In this document: positions 12,401-21,999 of the stretch, one piece after another
Numbering within the stretch: position 1 is the stretch's first letter
How the letters are laid out: every line of letters starts with the position of its first letter
Assembly (NCBI GenBank): GCA_947000775.1
Contig: CAMQGK010000171.1
Coordinates: 2,025,501-2,089,500 of the forward strand
DNA: 64,000 nucleotides
Source of the DNA: Pterois miles
Lineage: Eukaryota > Chordata > Actinopteri > Perciformes > Scorpaenidae
Reading direction: 5' to 3'
Position numbers and translations under genes: made by a program
The notes under the pieces: generated by a model
Seen by the model: only the letters and a program-made list of their open reading frames with translations
Databases searched by the model: none
Told to the model about the DNA's origin: nothing

Positions 12401-14627
12401 TTTGAATCTGTACTAAAGATTATGTTTTTTAATTTATCTTTTAATCAACTATGGCTGCAACTAACTATTGTTTTCATTATCAATTTTTTCAATTAATCAA
12501 TTAGTTTTTTGGTCTATATCAGAAAAATGTCAGAAAATACAGAAAAACCTTGATCAGTGTTTCCCAAAACCCAAGATAACGTCATTAAATGTCTTATTTT
12601 GTCCACAACTCAAAGATATTCAGTTTACTGTCATAGAGGAGTAAAGAAACCAGAAAATATTCACATTTAAGAAACTGGAATCAGAGAATTAGACTTTTTT
12701 TTCCCTTAAAAAAGTGTAAAAATGTTTCAAACTGATTAATCAAATGACCAAATAGTTAATAGTTGACAACTAATCAATTAATCCTTGCAGCTGTAGAAAC
12801 AAATGGCTACTGCTTTGTATTTAAGGATAGAGGCGTTTCAGTCTGATTCTTTTCTTTTTGCAAATATAAACTTTATTTAAATTTCAAATCATAATATAAA
12901 ATCATACACTATACATAACAAGTTTTTAAAGCATAAAAAGACCAGATGACAGGATTCATGAGGAAGAATATAAGTTTAGGTTTAGGTGAAGAGCAATTTA
13001 GGACACTTTATTGTAGTTTTTGTTTCTGTTCCCTAAAACATTTTGCAATATCAACGCTTCTGTCTGAGACATCCTGCATGTAATTTTGTATTTTAAAGCA
13101 AGGGAACAGCTACAACAGCTTTAATGGTGGTCTGTAAAAAACAGAAAGAGAGGAGCACTAAGACCTTGTTAGTGTACACCTGAGGTGATATTGATATAGC
13201 TTAGCTGAAACTCATCATGTAGGTTTGACAGCTGGGAGAGGATAACATACTGTAATGTCAAAAGTCACACTGTTCGACTGTAACACAATAAATCCCAAGT
13301 GTCAACACATGAGGCTGCAGTATCTGGAGATTATATAGACTTACACATCATGACCAGTGTTAATTGAGTGCTACTTAAACAGAAATGTCAGTTCCAAGCT
13401 AAAATTAATCTTTAATCTACTACCAATAATTGGAAAAAAAAGAAATATGGATTTCAGGATTTGAAGATCTACATGTTAGAATGCCAATCTTCTCGTACAC
13501 TTTATTTACATCCATAATTACATCTAAAATGAAATTGTCAGACTCTGTCTGCCAGGACCAAAACCTCACAAAGTCCATAAGACAAATTCAATTCCTGATA
13601 TGGCAAGCACAGAGCAATGAATGTAAGTTAGGGATTAAGATGACTCAATAACACCCTATGGCAAAAAACTAGTGTGTTACATGAATAATCTAATGTCATA
13701 TATGGTAAGCTAACTCCAAAAACTATTTTTGAAATTAACATTTCTCCTGTTATTTTTAGGGTTTATCAAAGTTAACACGCTAATAACGCCTTAATGCAAA
13801 TTTGTTACAACGCCACTAATTTCTTTAACGCATTAATGCAATTTTTAGGTTGTAACAGGTTTTAAAGCTAGAGTGACGATCCTGGCATCATGTGAAACTA
13901 GAAAACCTGAAGAATCCATTGGTACCAATCATGTCATACTAGCTTGTCGGGAAGGAGGTTAAATAACGCTCCAAACTTGGGCTAAATTTTGGCGAGGAAA
14001 AACTGTCATGGTCATTTTCAAAGGGGTTCTTGGACCCCTGACCTCCAGATATGTGAATGAAAATAGGTTTTCTGGGTACCCACGAGTCTCCTCTTTGAAG
14101 ACATGTCCTCTTTATGATAATCACATGCAGTTTGGGGCAAGTCATAGTCAAGTCAGCACTCTGACACACTGACAGCTGTTGTTGCCTGTTGAGCTTGAGT
14201 TTGCATTTGATTTGAGTATATTTTTATGCTAAATGCAGTACCTGTGAGGGTTTCTGGACAATATTTGTCATTTTTTGTGTTGTCAATTGATATCCAATAT
14301 TAAATATATACACATATTTGCATAAAGCAGCATATTAGCCCACTCCCATGTTGATCAGAGCAAATCTCCTTTTACGGTACATTTTGGACATATAAAAAAA
14401 TGTGTGATTAATATGCAATTTATCGCAATTAAATATTTTAATTGACTGACGGCTCTAGTTATTTCATCTGGTTACTCCAAACGTGAACTGGCTGAATTTT
14501 TTTTTTAGGAAAGAAAACTAGTTGTGGAAGAGGACACCCTATAAGCTGAGAGGTCCCAGCTGCTGTCCTGGAGGTTTAACTCACCATGAGATACAAGGAT
14601 GATTTTCACCAGGAGGACTGTCAACAT
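2653..14627 (-). CDS. lepr: Leptin receptor, 5' coding part (six coding exons; the rest lies left of the window)
   Basis: Type I cytokine receptor for leptin, expected at the plasma membrane and signalling through JAK2/STAT3. Coding segments on the minus strand are 14627-14585, 12301-12083, 7747-7618, 7186-6996, 5052-4904 and 2794-2653. All junctions are GT-AG and all phases agree, giving about 291 residues with no stop. Order: hydrophobic signal peptide (residues 1-15), a segment with a double cysteine at 39-40, more cysteines, a fibronectin-type half-domain beginning VKPSPP at about 195, and WSEWS at about 279-283. These are hallmarks of the first cytokine receptor homology module of LEPR. 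The Ig domain, second receptor module, transmembrane segment and box motifs are not in the window. Linkage to dnajc6 on the same strand matches the mammalian DNAJC6-LEPR order and supports the call over other class I receptors. Identification rests on motif, exon phase and synteny; no alignment was run. Confidence 0.9.
3714..4487. mobile_element. TA-flanked MITE, Tc1/mariner/pogo-like
   Basis: The left end cagtgaaaatcacttatagt and the reverse complement of the right end (cagtggaaaccgcttatagt) match over about 28 bases, both continuing gatcac. TA dinucleotides flank it at 3712-3713 and 4488-4489. The TA target site and CAGTG...GCTTATAG termini fit the Tc1/mariner/pogo superfamily. Internal ORFs are short and I recognise no transposase, so it is non-autonomous. 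It lies in a lepr intron. Confidence 0.6.
4904..5052 (-). CDS. lepr: lepr coding exon, fibronectin subdomain start (VKPSPP)
   Basis: A 149-bp exon, acceptor ctcctctacag, donor GTAACA, phase 1 in and 0 out. It encodes VKPSPPVNLS, then ILHWDDPP and LRYEVRHSS. These are the standard A-, B- and C-strand signatures of the membrane-proximal fibronectin subdomain in class I cytokine receptors. Two N-linked sequons are visible (NLS and NTT). Confidence 0.9.
6377..6447 (+). repeat. (CA)n microsatellite
   Basis: A run of about 70 bases of ac/ca with one interruption (catcac). Short open frames over it in both directions are artefacts of the dinucleotide repeat. Confidence 0.9.
6996..7186 (-). CDS. lepr: lepr coding exon, first receptor module (continued)
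   Basis: A 191-bp exon, phase 2 in and phase 1 out, with acceptor catctcttag and donor GTAAGA. The translation has two cysteines (VVCEAEDSFMCSV), an NAT sequon, and beta-strand-like alternation ending LLKIPAKP. It completes the first fibronectin subdomain and leads directly into the VKPSPP start of the second. Confidence 0.85.
7618..7747 (-). CDS. lepr: lepr coding exon, first receptor module (N-terminal half)
   Basis: A 130-bp exon with acceptor ttcttgtcag and donor GTGAGT; phase 1 in, phase 2 out. It encodes CLDILCRIDENWENLTCDLQ and then a short proline-rich loop. The pattern Cys-x(3)-Cys followed by Trp-x(5)-Cys resembles the cytokine receptor N-terminal fibronectin half, where disulfide-linked cysteines flank a tryptophan. 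One N-glycosylation sequon (NLT) is present. Phases close perfectly with both neighbours. Confidence 0.82.
8400..8800 (+). repeat. Dispersed repeat E, copy 1 (lepr intron)
   Basis: Phrases such as caatagttgttgagatattt, cagtctggaccaaagtggtg and gctaacatgccaatgtttgg are typical of a common fish repeat; reverse-oriented relatives occur at about 48480-48860. The upstream 8085-8340 is also repeat-like (ggccctgacacatcaagcca). Confidence 0.4.
12083..12301 (-). CDS. lepr: lepr coding exon, cysteine-rich N-terminal segment
   Basis: A 219-bp exon with acceptor tgtgagcag and donor GTAAGA, phase 1 at both ends. The translation contains the run LPWQDELCCDS, with tryptophan and paired cysteines near residues 34-40, followed by a polar, serine- and proline-rich stretch. 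A competing frame stays open across the same bases, but only this frame joins in phase to the signal-peptide exon and to the exon at 7747. It forms the N-terminal domain ahead of the first cytokine receptor module. Confidence 0.8.
12452..12797. mobile_element. AT-rich MITE family C (ggctgcaactaa ends)
   Basis: Begins tatggctgcaactaactatt and ends aattaatccttgcagctgta, an inverted pair. The interior has aagatattcagtttactgtc and aatgaccaaatagttaatag. Related sequence appears at 6130-6270, 18372-18636 (ending agttgcagccctac) and 31918-32160 (ending ttatagccctgcagtac). Confidence 0.5.
13757..14458 (+). mobile_element. MITE family B (ATGAAACTAGAAAACC type), near full-length copy
   Basis: Starts with acgctaataacgcc and taacgcattaatgc runs and ends ttaattgactgacggctcta. 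In between are catgtgaaactagaaaacct, aaataacgctccaaacttgg, gaggaaaaactgtcatgg and ctgacctccagatatg. Further copies or fragments lie near 19994, 25345 (reverse), 56680, 62560 and 63730. An end of the type gggctgtca is best preserved at 62553. Confidence 0.6.
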
Positions 14628-14640
14628 TACAGACCGAAAC
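14585..14640 (-). CDS. lepr: lepr exon with start codon and signal peptide
   Basis: The acceptor (pyrimidine run, then ctacag) precedes 13 untranslated bases and an ATG at 14627-14625. The exon encodes MLTVLLVKIILVSH plus one base of a split glycine codon, then the donor GTGAGT at 14584. The hydrophobic run fits a short secretory signal peptide. The start is chosen because it is the first ATG of the exon, opens the signal peptide, and its phase-1 end joins exactly to the next exon at 12301. Only positions 14627-14585 are coding. Confidence 0.82.
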
Positions 14641-15233
14641 CTGTAGAAAAACAGAGAGGATAAGTAGATAGTGCGAGAGAGAAGAGACACAAATGAAGAC
14701 AAACTGAGCGAGTCAGGTATCAAGGGAAGTAGTAGTTGATTTAGTTGCTGCATAAACAACACAGGTGTAAATGAGGGAACAAAACATTCAGTTTTTACAA
14801 AGCTTTTATCAATATCCTCAATCTCTTCCAGCGTTCTAGCGAATGTGCTGTGACGCATTTACAAATTAGCTGGAAATGGGAGGAAGTTCTGCAGGTTATG
14901 CATTACACAACAACCAGTGCTTAATGAAAAAAAAAATACAGATTACAACAGAAGCCGGGATGATGGGACAGCAGTGGGAGGTGTAGAAATGTGTGCCACT
15001 GTGGATGACCCAGTGCCAGGAAACGTGGGTTTGACACAGTTATACAGTGGAAGAACTGGTGGACCAACTTCTCTACAGATGTAATGACTCATCAGATATA
15101 AAGTCTGGTGTGAAGTTTTGCAACACAAGACGCTGGTCAGTTGTTCACATTAACGGCTTTTCAGAACCGATTTCCATTTTATACAAGACAGCTTTTTTCC
15201 TCGTGTGCCACATAGTTTTCACTGTCTTTATTA

Positions 15234-15800
15234 CCTCCACCAAGGAGGTTATGTTTTTGCCGGCATTTATCTGTTTGTTTGTCTGTGTTCAAGATAACTC
15301 AAAAACTTATGGACGGATTTTGATGAAATTTTCAGGGTGTGTCGAAAATGTGAAAAGGAAGAACTGATTAAATTTTGGGGGTGATCCGGAAGAAATCCTG
15401 AATTCTGGATCACTTTGAGATTTTCGTTAACATTGGGGTAAATGGGACCCAAAAAATTGTTTCTCAATATCTCTGGTAATTGTTTCCCAAAGCTCATGAA
15501 ATTTGACTCAGGGATTTACAATGTGTACTTCTATCAAATCCCAAAGGCTGATCCAGATCTGATCCAGATGGTGGATTTTATATCAATTTATATAAAAAAT
15601 GGGGGTACTCTTACATTTTGGCCTACTGTGTATTTAATATTAGAGGTAGAGATTTCTAACAAGCAGCATCGTGTAGCTGAGACAATTCCGCATCTGAAGT
15701 ATGTCAACGAATTTGATCTAGCTTTAATACTTGAGGAGATAGATCCAGAAGAAACCGCCAGGGGGGAACTATGGTGCTTGGCGGAGGTCTGCGCTCTCCG
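15234..15800. mobile_element. MITE with acctccaccaagg terminal inverted repeats
   Basis: Left end acctccaccaaggaggttat; right end ggtgcttggcggaggtctgc. acctcc(a/g)ccaag pairs with cttggcggaggt. The interior contains actcaaaaacttatggacgg and gatgaaattttcagggtgtg, phrases I recall as typical of a widespread fish element. The apparent 123-codon ORF inside is repeat text, not a gene. Confidence 0.5.
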
Positions 15801-17119
15801 AGTGCTTTTCTAGTTCTCAATGTGATGTTCAGGCACTACAGCTGCCTCAGTTGTTGGGGGTATCCTGAGAAGTCACAGCTGGTATTTTATAGTTCATTGT
15901 CACAATAAATTCACTAAAGATCAGCATCACAGCAATTTGTAATCCTGTTTGTGCCTTTAGTCTGGGGGTAATTATATATGAGCATAGACAAATCTGTGTT
16001 GTAAGCCAAAGGAAATAATCTCATTTGTAAATTCATGCAATAACATTTTTATACAATATTTGCCATTCCATTGAAACAAATTTTATATGTACATGTCCAA
16101 ATTTTTTCTACTATTTCGCACCAGGAAGTCTATTTATAACAAACACCTAGGTTTATTTTCACCTGTAATTCATAAAAATCACATTTACTGGTCTGTGCTG
16201 CTGTCAGCCGCTCCATCATTAAACTCCAATAAGTCATTTTCTGATTAATTTGTTTCCTTCAAATCCTCTCGCCTCACCTAAAATCATAACTTCTGCAAAC
16301 TTATGTTATTATGACTGCAAGGAAAATAATTCCATGTTCACAACTTCATGACTTCTTGTCTGATTTTTATAGACGCCCACATTCTCCACAAGACTTTTTC
16401 ACCCTGAGAGTCAGGACCAAAACCTCATGCATTCAACAAGGCCCGGGGTCCCACTGATACCCTGTCTCCCCACAGACACTACACCTTACATTAACGTACG
16501 GTCTCCATATCTCCTACAATGTGCTACATTAACTAGACCTGTCCCCAATGCCTTTTTTGGGCTTCGAGGCTTCGGTGAGAAATATTCAACGCTATTTGAA
16601 GCTTTGCACTGCAGCGAGCAATAATAATTAATGTTAAATATGAATAATGTTGTGGGATTATTCCTTATTTCATGGACTATTTTGGGATTTATACTTTATT
16701 ACTACATACTTCTATAAAAATAATTTGGATGTCAATTACCAATATTTGTACATTTCTTGGACAAAACTTTGCATATACACACACACACACATATTTTTAA
16801 AAAAATGTTTCTTAACTGTTGAAGTACTTGCTTTTACCTATGTATGTTTATTGTTATGCACTGAAACACCAAGGCAAATTCCTTGAATGTGAAAACCTAC
16901 TTGGCAGTAAACCTGATTCTGATTCATTAAATTATGTGTTTCGTCAATGCAAGATGTCTCAAACTGCAAATTTGCTGACATGCTGTATAATCATATGCTA
17001 GTAAATTCTACATAGCACTTTCAAATAATGTTAGCGACGTGCCATGACCAATTTCAAGCAGCTGTTTTGAGACTGAGTAACATCCGCATTCACCACCTCC
17101 ATAAAATACTGATACTTAC

Positions 17120-17177
17120 ATTGTAGTGGTCATAGCGTGAGCATGGCCTCGCTGGGCTTTAGCTGGGGTGAATCTCG
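17120..17177 (-). other. lepr: lepr 5' UTR exon 2 (non-coding) with an upstream ORF
   Basis: A 58-bp segment with a strong acceptor (tttccctcctcag) and donor (aat|GTAAGT) on the minus strand, about 2.5 kb upstream of the start-codon exon. It contains ATG CTC ACG CTA TGA at 17144-17130, a four-codon upstream ORF. It has no coding continuity with the lepr frame, so I read it as an untranslated leader exon. Inferred from splice signals only. Confidence 0.5.
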
Positions 17178-18371
17178 CTGAGGAGGGAAAGAGAAAGAAG
17201 GTTATTTGATTTGAAGCAGTGCTGCGAGCAGCTCAATTTTGACTCCAGCAGGAATGAAAACTTGTGACGTGACTGGAATAAATAAGGGTATACAGATTAG
17301 GAAACAGGACATAAATGCAAAGGGTAGAACCAAATGGATTGCAAAGGCAATTTTCCTGGTGGTGGCATTAAAAGATTTTCTTAGAATCATCCTATTTCAG
17401 AGGCGGATCTCTCGCTGATAGCAGCACCTCAAACTATTCCCGCTATAACCTTCTGTAACAGAGGCGTGGACTAAACAAGCATGACTGAGAGGCAAAGCAG
17501 AAAAACAAGCAATGGTTTACTTTGCTGGGTTAACGTAGAGTTTAGTAACAGGTAATCAGTGAGTGAGGACAAACAAAACAAGCAGGCCGAACCAGGACCA
17601 GGCAGGTAAGACTAGGTAGTGCATTAGGTGATCTGGCTAAAGGCTGGCAGAAGAGGGTTGGTATATGTGCAGGGATCAGGTGACTGTGGGAAGACGCTGA
17701 AATGACAGAGAGATTAATGACTGGAAAAACAGGAAAACAAGAGAAAGTGACGAAACAGAGCCGAGCCATCGGCGTCGAAACACATTCGCTGTTTAAATAC
17801 TGTAGAGCTGCTGTTCACTTGCGAATTCAAAAACGAAGCACGAGGAACGACTTTATATTCTGCCAATGTCACCATCATATGACCGAATCATTTCTTAGAA
17901 TGACAACCACACAGTTCGATAACAAGATGCTGTTGTATTTTATTATTTTTTCTTCCAACCTGCCATTCTTTCCAGGCATTTTTCCCCACAAAGGTGTCTA
18001 AAACATTTCCCCTCTAATGAATTCATGCTTTATTTTGATCAACATTATCAATATATTATAAAACTCTTTGCTGCTCGTTGTGGTGCCAAACAAGAGCAGC
18101 AAGGTGATAAATGAACACAGTCTGGTCTCACACAAGCCAGTGAGCACATACTGTATATTAATTCATTGATAGACTAGACCAAGACAAGCACAGTATACAG
18201 TGAAAAACACCACCATGATGAAGTGTTCCTGTGTTTCTTCCAGGAACTTTGTGTTCAGTGTGTAATAAGGTGATCCTTTGCAAATCAGTGTGTAAATGTG
18301 TACTCAACCTCGTCAAAGTTTAGAGTCTTTGAGTTTTAATCATATTTGCTCCATTTCTAGCCACTGCTGCT

Positions 18372-18636
18372 TTAATTGTTAAAGTAGTTATTCAAGCAAA
18401 AAGGCAGAAAATGCTTTTTTCATCCTCTCAAAAATGGAGATTTCCAACTTTTCTCTTTTATATCATATTAAACTGAATATCTTTGGGCTTTAAAGACATC
18501 ACAGTGGACTTTGAGCAATTAAGATGGACATTTTTTTTTACTATTTTATGACATTTTCTAAAAAAAACGATAAATGAAGAAAATAACCAGCGCATTAATC
18601 AATAATGAAGATAATCATTAGTTGCAGCCCTACAAT
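18372..18636. mobile_element. MITE family C, second copy
   Basis: Shares aactgaatatctttgggctt, attttatgacattttctaaa and an end reading gataatcattagttgcagcc with the family C copy at 12452. In lepr intron 1. Confidence 0.45.
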
Positions 18637-19147
18637 AAATCGTGGAATACAAAGCGGCGTCCTCAGCATAAAGAGAGACTGCAGGACAAATAAGACCTCA
18701 TGTATTTAAACACACCTGCCGTCACCTTCAGGTAATCAAAACAAACATTTAGCAGCTTGAAAAAAATGATGGAAAAACAAGCAGAAATGCAGAAATGCAG
18801 CAGAAAAAAATAGCCTCAGGTTGTAGTGAAAGACGTCACACCTTTATTCATTTGCATGTTAGATGGAAATATACAGCATCCAGAGTCCTTTATCAGCACA
18901 AAAACTCTCAGCCTCTGTCCTATCATAACCAATGCTTTATAAGATCAGACTTTTGTATCACGTATATTATGATCTAATGAGAAACAGTTCATGGATCAGA
19001 TAATCAGATATGATTATTACCCATAAATCCAATATCTGACAGGTTCATTTTCACATTGATGTCAGTAACATTATACAGAAATCCCACATTGCCACGAAGC
19101 AATCCTGCTCACTGATTTGCATCACCGCCTACACAGTTTTAAACTAT

Positions 19148-19519
19148 CCATCCATCCATTGTCAACCGCTTTTCCCGTTAGGGGTCGCGGGGGGGCTGGA
19201 GCCGATCCCAGCTGGATTGGGCGAAGGCGGGGTTCACCCTGGACAGGTCGCCGGTCCATCGCAGGTCACGTAGAGACAGACAACATATAGACAGACAACC
19301 ATTCACACTCACTTCCACACCTACGGGCAATTTAGAGTCATCAATTAACCTAAACAGCATGTCTTTGGACGGTGGGAGGAAGCCGGAGTACCCGGAGAAA
19401 ACCCACGCTTACACGGGGAGAACACGCAAACTCCACACAGAAGAGCCCCAAGCCGGAATCGAACCTGCAACCCTCTTGCTGTGAGGCGAGAGTGCTAACC
19501 ACTACACCACCTTGCAGCC
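19148..19519 (-). mobile_element. tRNA-derived SINE (tccatccatcc tail), full copy
   Basis: On the minus strand it begins with ggtggtgtagtggttagcac (an A-box-like start) and has a perfect B box, ggttcgattcc, about 45 bases on. It runs through tttaggttaattgatgactc and cccagctgggatcggctcca to a gttgacaatggatggatgga tail. Pol III internal promoter elements plus a simple-repeat tail define a SINE. In lepr intron 1. Confidence 0.65.
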
Positions 19520-19993
19520 CCAGTTTTAAACTAATCAGAGATATTAATAGGATACCTGTCACGGTCACATCACGCCATAGTATTTATCATCATATTAACC
19601 AAGCCTAGTGAGGAGCAATCACAGTCTCAAAGCCAATCGCAGGTAGTAGCCTCAGACATTTACATGCACTGCCTTGTCATAACAATGTGGTTCAGTTTGA
19701 ATTTAAAGCTTTAAAGAGTCACCTGTTGGTTTAACAGGTGATCTTGTGTTTCTGGTGCATAATAAACATTACGCAACAGACAATTCTTATTCATATACTA
19801 ATACTGAACTAGCTAATTAAGCCAGTGGATGCTCCAAAAGACAATGTGAGACCACATCCACCAGGGTGGGATGAATGAACGGAGGGACGGATGAAGTCCA
19901 CACTCATGATATCTTGTAAGTGGACTACATATGTTCACATTATTACATTTTAATACACTGGGGTAGCAGCCAAACATTCAGTGATGTAATAAA

Positions 19994-20617
19994 GATGTCC
20001 GATTTTGTTTTTAAAGTGCAATTAATGCAAATTAGTTTTAACACCACTACTTTCTCTAACGCATTAAAGCAACTAGTGATTTTTAGATTGTAGTAGGTTT
20101 TACAGCTAGAGTGAAGATCTCGGTATCATATGAAACTACAAAGCCTAAAGAAACCAAGTCATACTAGCTCGTCTTGAAGAAGGCTAAATAACATTTCAAA
20201 CATAGGCTGAATTTTAGCGAGGAAAAACTGGCATGGCCATTTTCAAAAGGGGCCCATGACAGTACAATGGTTTCTATGGATACCCTTTATGATAATCAGC
20301 AGTTTTTCATAGTCAAGTGGGCACAACTGAGTTTGCCATGTTGTGATTTGAGCTTTTTATTGCTAAATGCAGTACCTGTGTGGGTTTCTGGACAATTCTT
20401 GTCAGTGTTTTGAGTTATTAATTGATTTACAATAATAAATATATACATAGATTTGCATAAAGTATGTTTTTTCCTCTCCCATGTTGATAAGAGTTAAATA
20501 CTTGACAAATCTCATTTTAAGGTAAATTTTGAACAGATAAAAAATGTATGCTTAAGTTGTGATTAGTCATGATTAACTATGGACAATCATATCTATTTGA
20601 ATCGATTGATAGACCTA
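19994..20617 (+). mobile_element. MITE family B, second near full-length copy
   Basis: Same order of blocks as the copy at 13757: taacgcattaaagcaac, tcatatgaaactacaaagcc, gaggaaaaactggcatggcc, gcagtacctgtgtgggtttc, then gtgattagtcatgattaact and gaatcgattgatagacct. Lies in lepr intron 1. Confidence 0.55.
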
Positions 20618-21222
20618 AAAAATGCACCTCAGTGCTGACAGCTGATGCTCACTGCCTCTTGTCACACTTCAGTAACCAGCTATGACCATAAAAAGTTGGG
20701 AGCCATCTTTGCTCCTGCTTCCTCACTTTCTTTGGAAACAATTAGGCTCAGATCAAGACAACCATCTGAAACTATTTTCCACATGCACAAAGAAAGAAAA
20801 AAGAAAGAGGAAAGCTCTGCCCCTGAGCTCCATGTCCTCCAAGGACTCCACCTCGCCAACTATTCATCCAGGGTCTGACTCACTCTCCTGCCAGCCTCAA
20901 GCTGCTCTGCGTCGGGGGCGCGCTGGGGCGTGTTCCCCCATCACCACCAGCAGCAGCAGCTGATTTCTGGCAAGTTTTATCTCTTTTCTGTTTCGGGACA
21001 GTGAATGTTGAACAAGAGAAAACTGGGAAATAATAACTCAAACAAATCTCTCTCAGTGGAAAGAGGCTCAAAGACAAAAAAAACTGATTAACGTAAACTC
21101 AGCAACAATGCGCTTAATCTGCCTATCCATCTATCCTATCACACATTTGCAAAGTGCATCATCAGTGGAGGCCAAATGTAGCAGAAATGACCGGAAAAAC
21201 CACAAAACACATCAGAAGAAGA

Positions 21223-21355
21223 CATTCAAACAGTCCGTTTGACAGAGGTGGGAGAGTATCACCTGTGTGTGAAAGAGACACAGAAAGGCTGAAAGGTCAC
21301 AGTGAGGGTTGGCAGCCCGACCACAAACACATCACATGTGGTGTATAGAAAGTGA
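21223..21355 (+). repeat. Direct repeat copy 1 beside the lepr first exon
   Basis: Starts cattcaaacagtccgtttga and ends gtggtgtatagaaagtgag. About 90% like the copy at 21429-21567, 206 bases downstream. Confidence 0.75.
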
Positions 21356-21363
21356 GAACTAGT

Positions 21364-21365
<2 letters not shown>

Positions 21366-21417
<52 letters not shown>
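21366..21417 (+). repeat. (TCTA)n microsatellite between duplicated segments
   Basis: About 13 uninterrupted tetranucleotide units (tatc/tcta), lying exactly between the two direct repeats. Confidence 0.9.
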
Positions 21418-21428
21418 CAAGTCAAAAA

Positions 21429-21567
21429 CATTCAAACTGTCAGTTTGACAGAGGTGGGAGAGTAACCCTTCACCTGTGTGTGAAAGACAGACATAAAGTC
21501 TGAAAGGTCACAGTAAGGGTTGGCAACCCGACCACAAACACATCACATGTGGTGTATAGAAAGTGAA
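21429..21567 (+). repeat. Direct repeat copy 2
   Basis: Starts cattcaaactgtcagtttga, shares gacagaggtgggagagta, cacctgtgtgtgaaag, ggttggcaacccgaccac and acatgtggtgtatagaaag with copy 1. It ends about 35 bases before the proposed lepr exon 1 donor. Confidence 0.75.
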
Positions 21568-21601
21568 AAACAGTGGGCTAATAATGAAACGGTGTCCTTA
21601 C

Positions 21602-21900
21602 ATCGCTCCTGGAAGTTTCCTCTGGTTTCGGGAGCAGGTTTTCGTTTGTCCGAGTTCACCCAGGTGAGTTTAAATCCTCGGTGAAGCTCCGTCAGAGTCC
21701 ACAGTCCATGTCTGAGTCTGAAACCAGCAACAACAACGACGAGGAGGATTTCCCCAAACACTGCTGGTGTCTGTCTCTCACACCCCGCTGCTGCTTCCTC
21801 GACGTGGAGACGAGCGGAGCCTCCCGGTGTGGAGTAATGACGGTGAACGGGGCTGAACGCCGGAGCTGAGAGAGGACGGAGCCCTGCCCACCGTGAGGCG
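21602..21900 (-). promoter_or_regulatory. lepr: Probable lepr first exon and CpG-rich promoter
   Basis: The window is AT-rich, but about 21,600-21,900 is conspicuously GC- and CpG-rich. On the minus strand it ends in a good donor, gagcgat|GTAAGG, at 21601. This is the natural first exon for the leader spliced to 17177 and 14640. It contains short upstream ATGs, for example ATG GAC TGT GGA CTC TGA. The plus strand also has a donor-like cacccag|GTGAGT at 21664, so divergent transcription is possible. The 5' boundary is not determinable by eye. Confidence 0.45.
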
Positions 21901-21999
21901 TTCAGGAACACCTCCGGAAATCCCAACACTCTGGATGTAACGTTAGGCATGTGCAGAAAAAAATATCACAGATACTTTTTACTCCATTATCCGACATCT

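Noticed and set aside
15442..15813. 123-codon ORF
   Set aside because: Lies inside a MITE with acctccaccaag ends and matches its repeat text, not a gene.
21543..21950. 135-codon minus-strand ORF in the GC-rich lepr leader
   Set aside because: It runs through the proposed donor at 21601 and shows no domain; GC-rich leaders are often open by chance.
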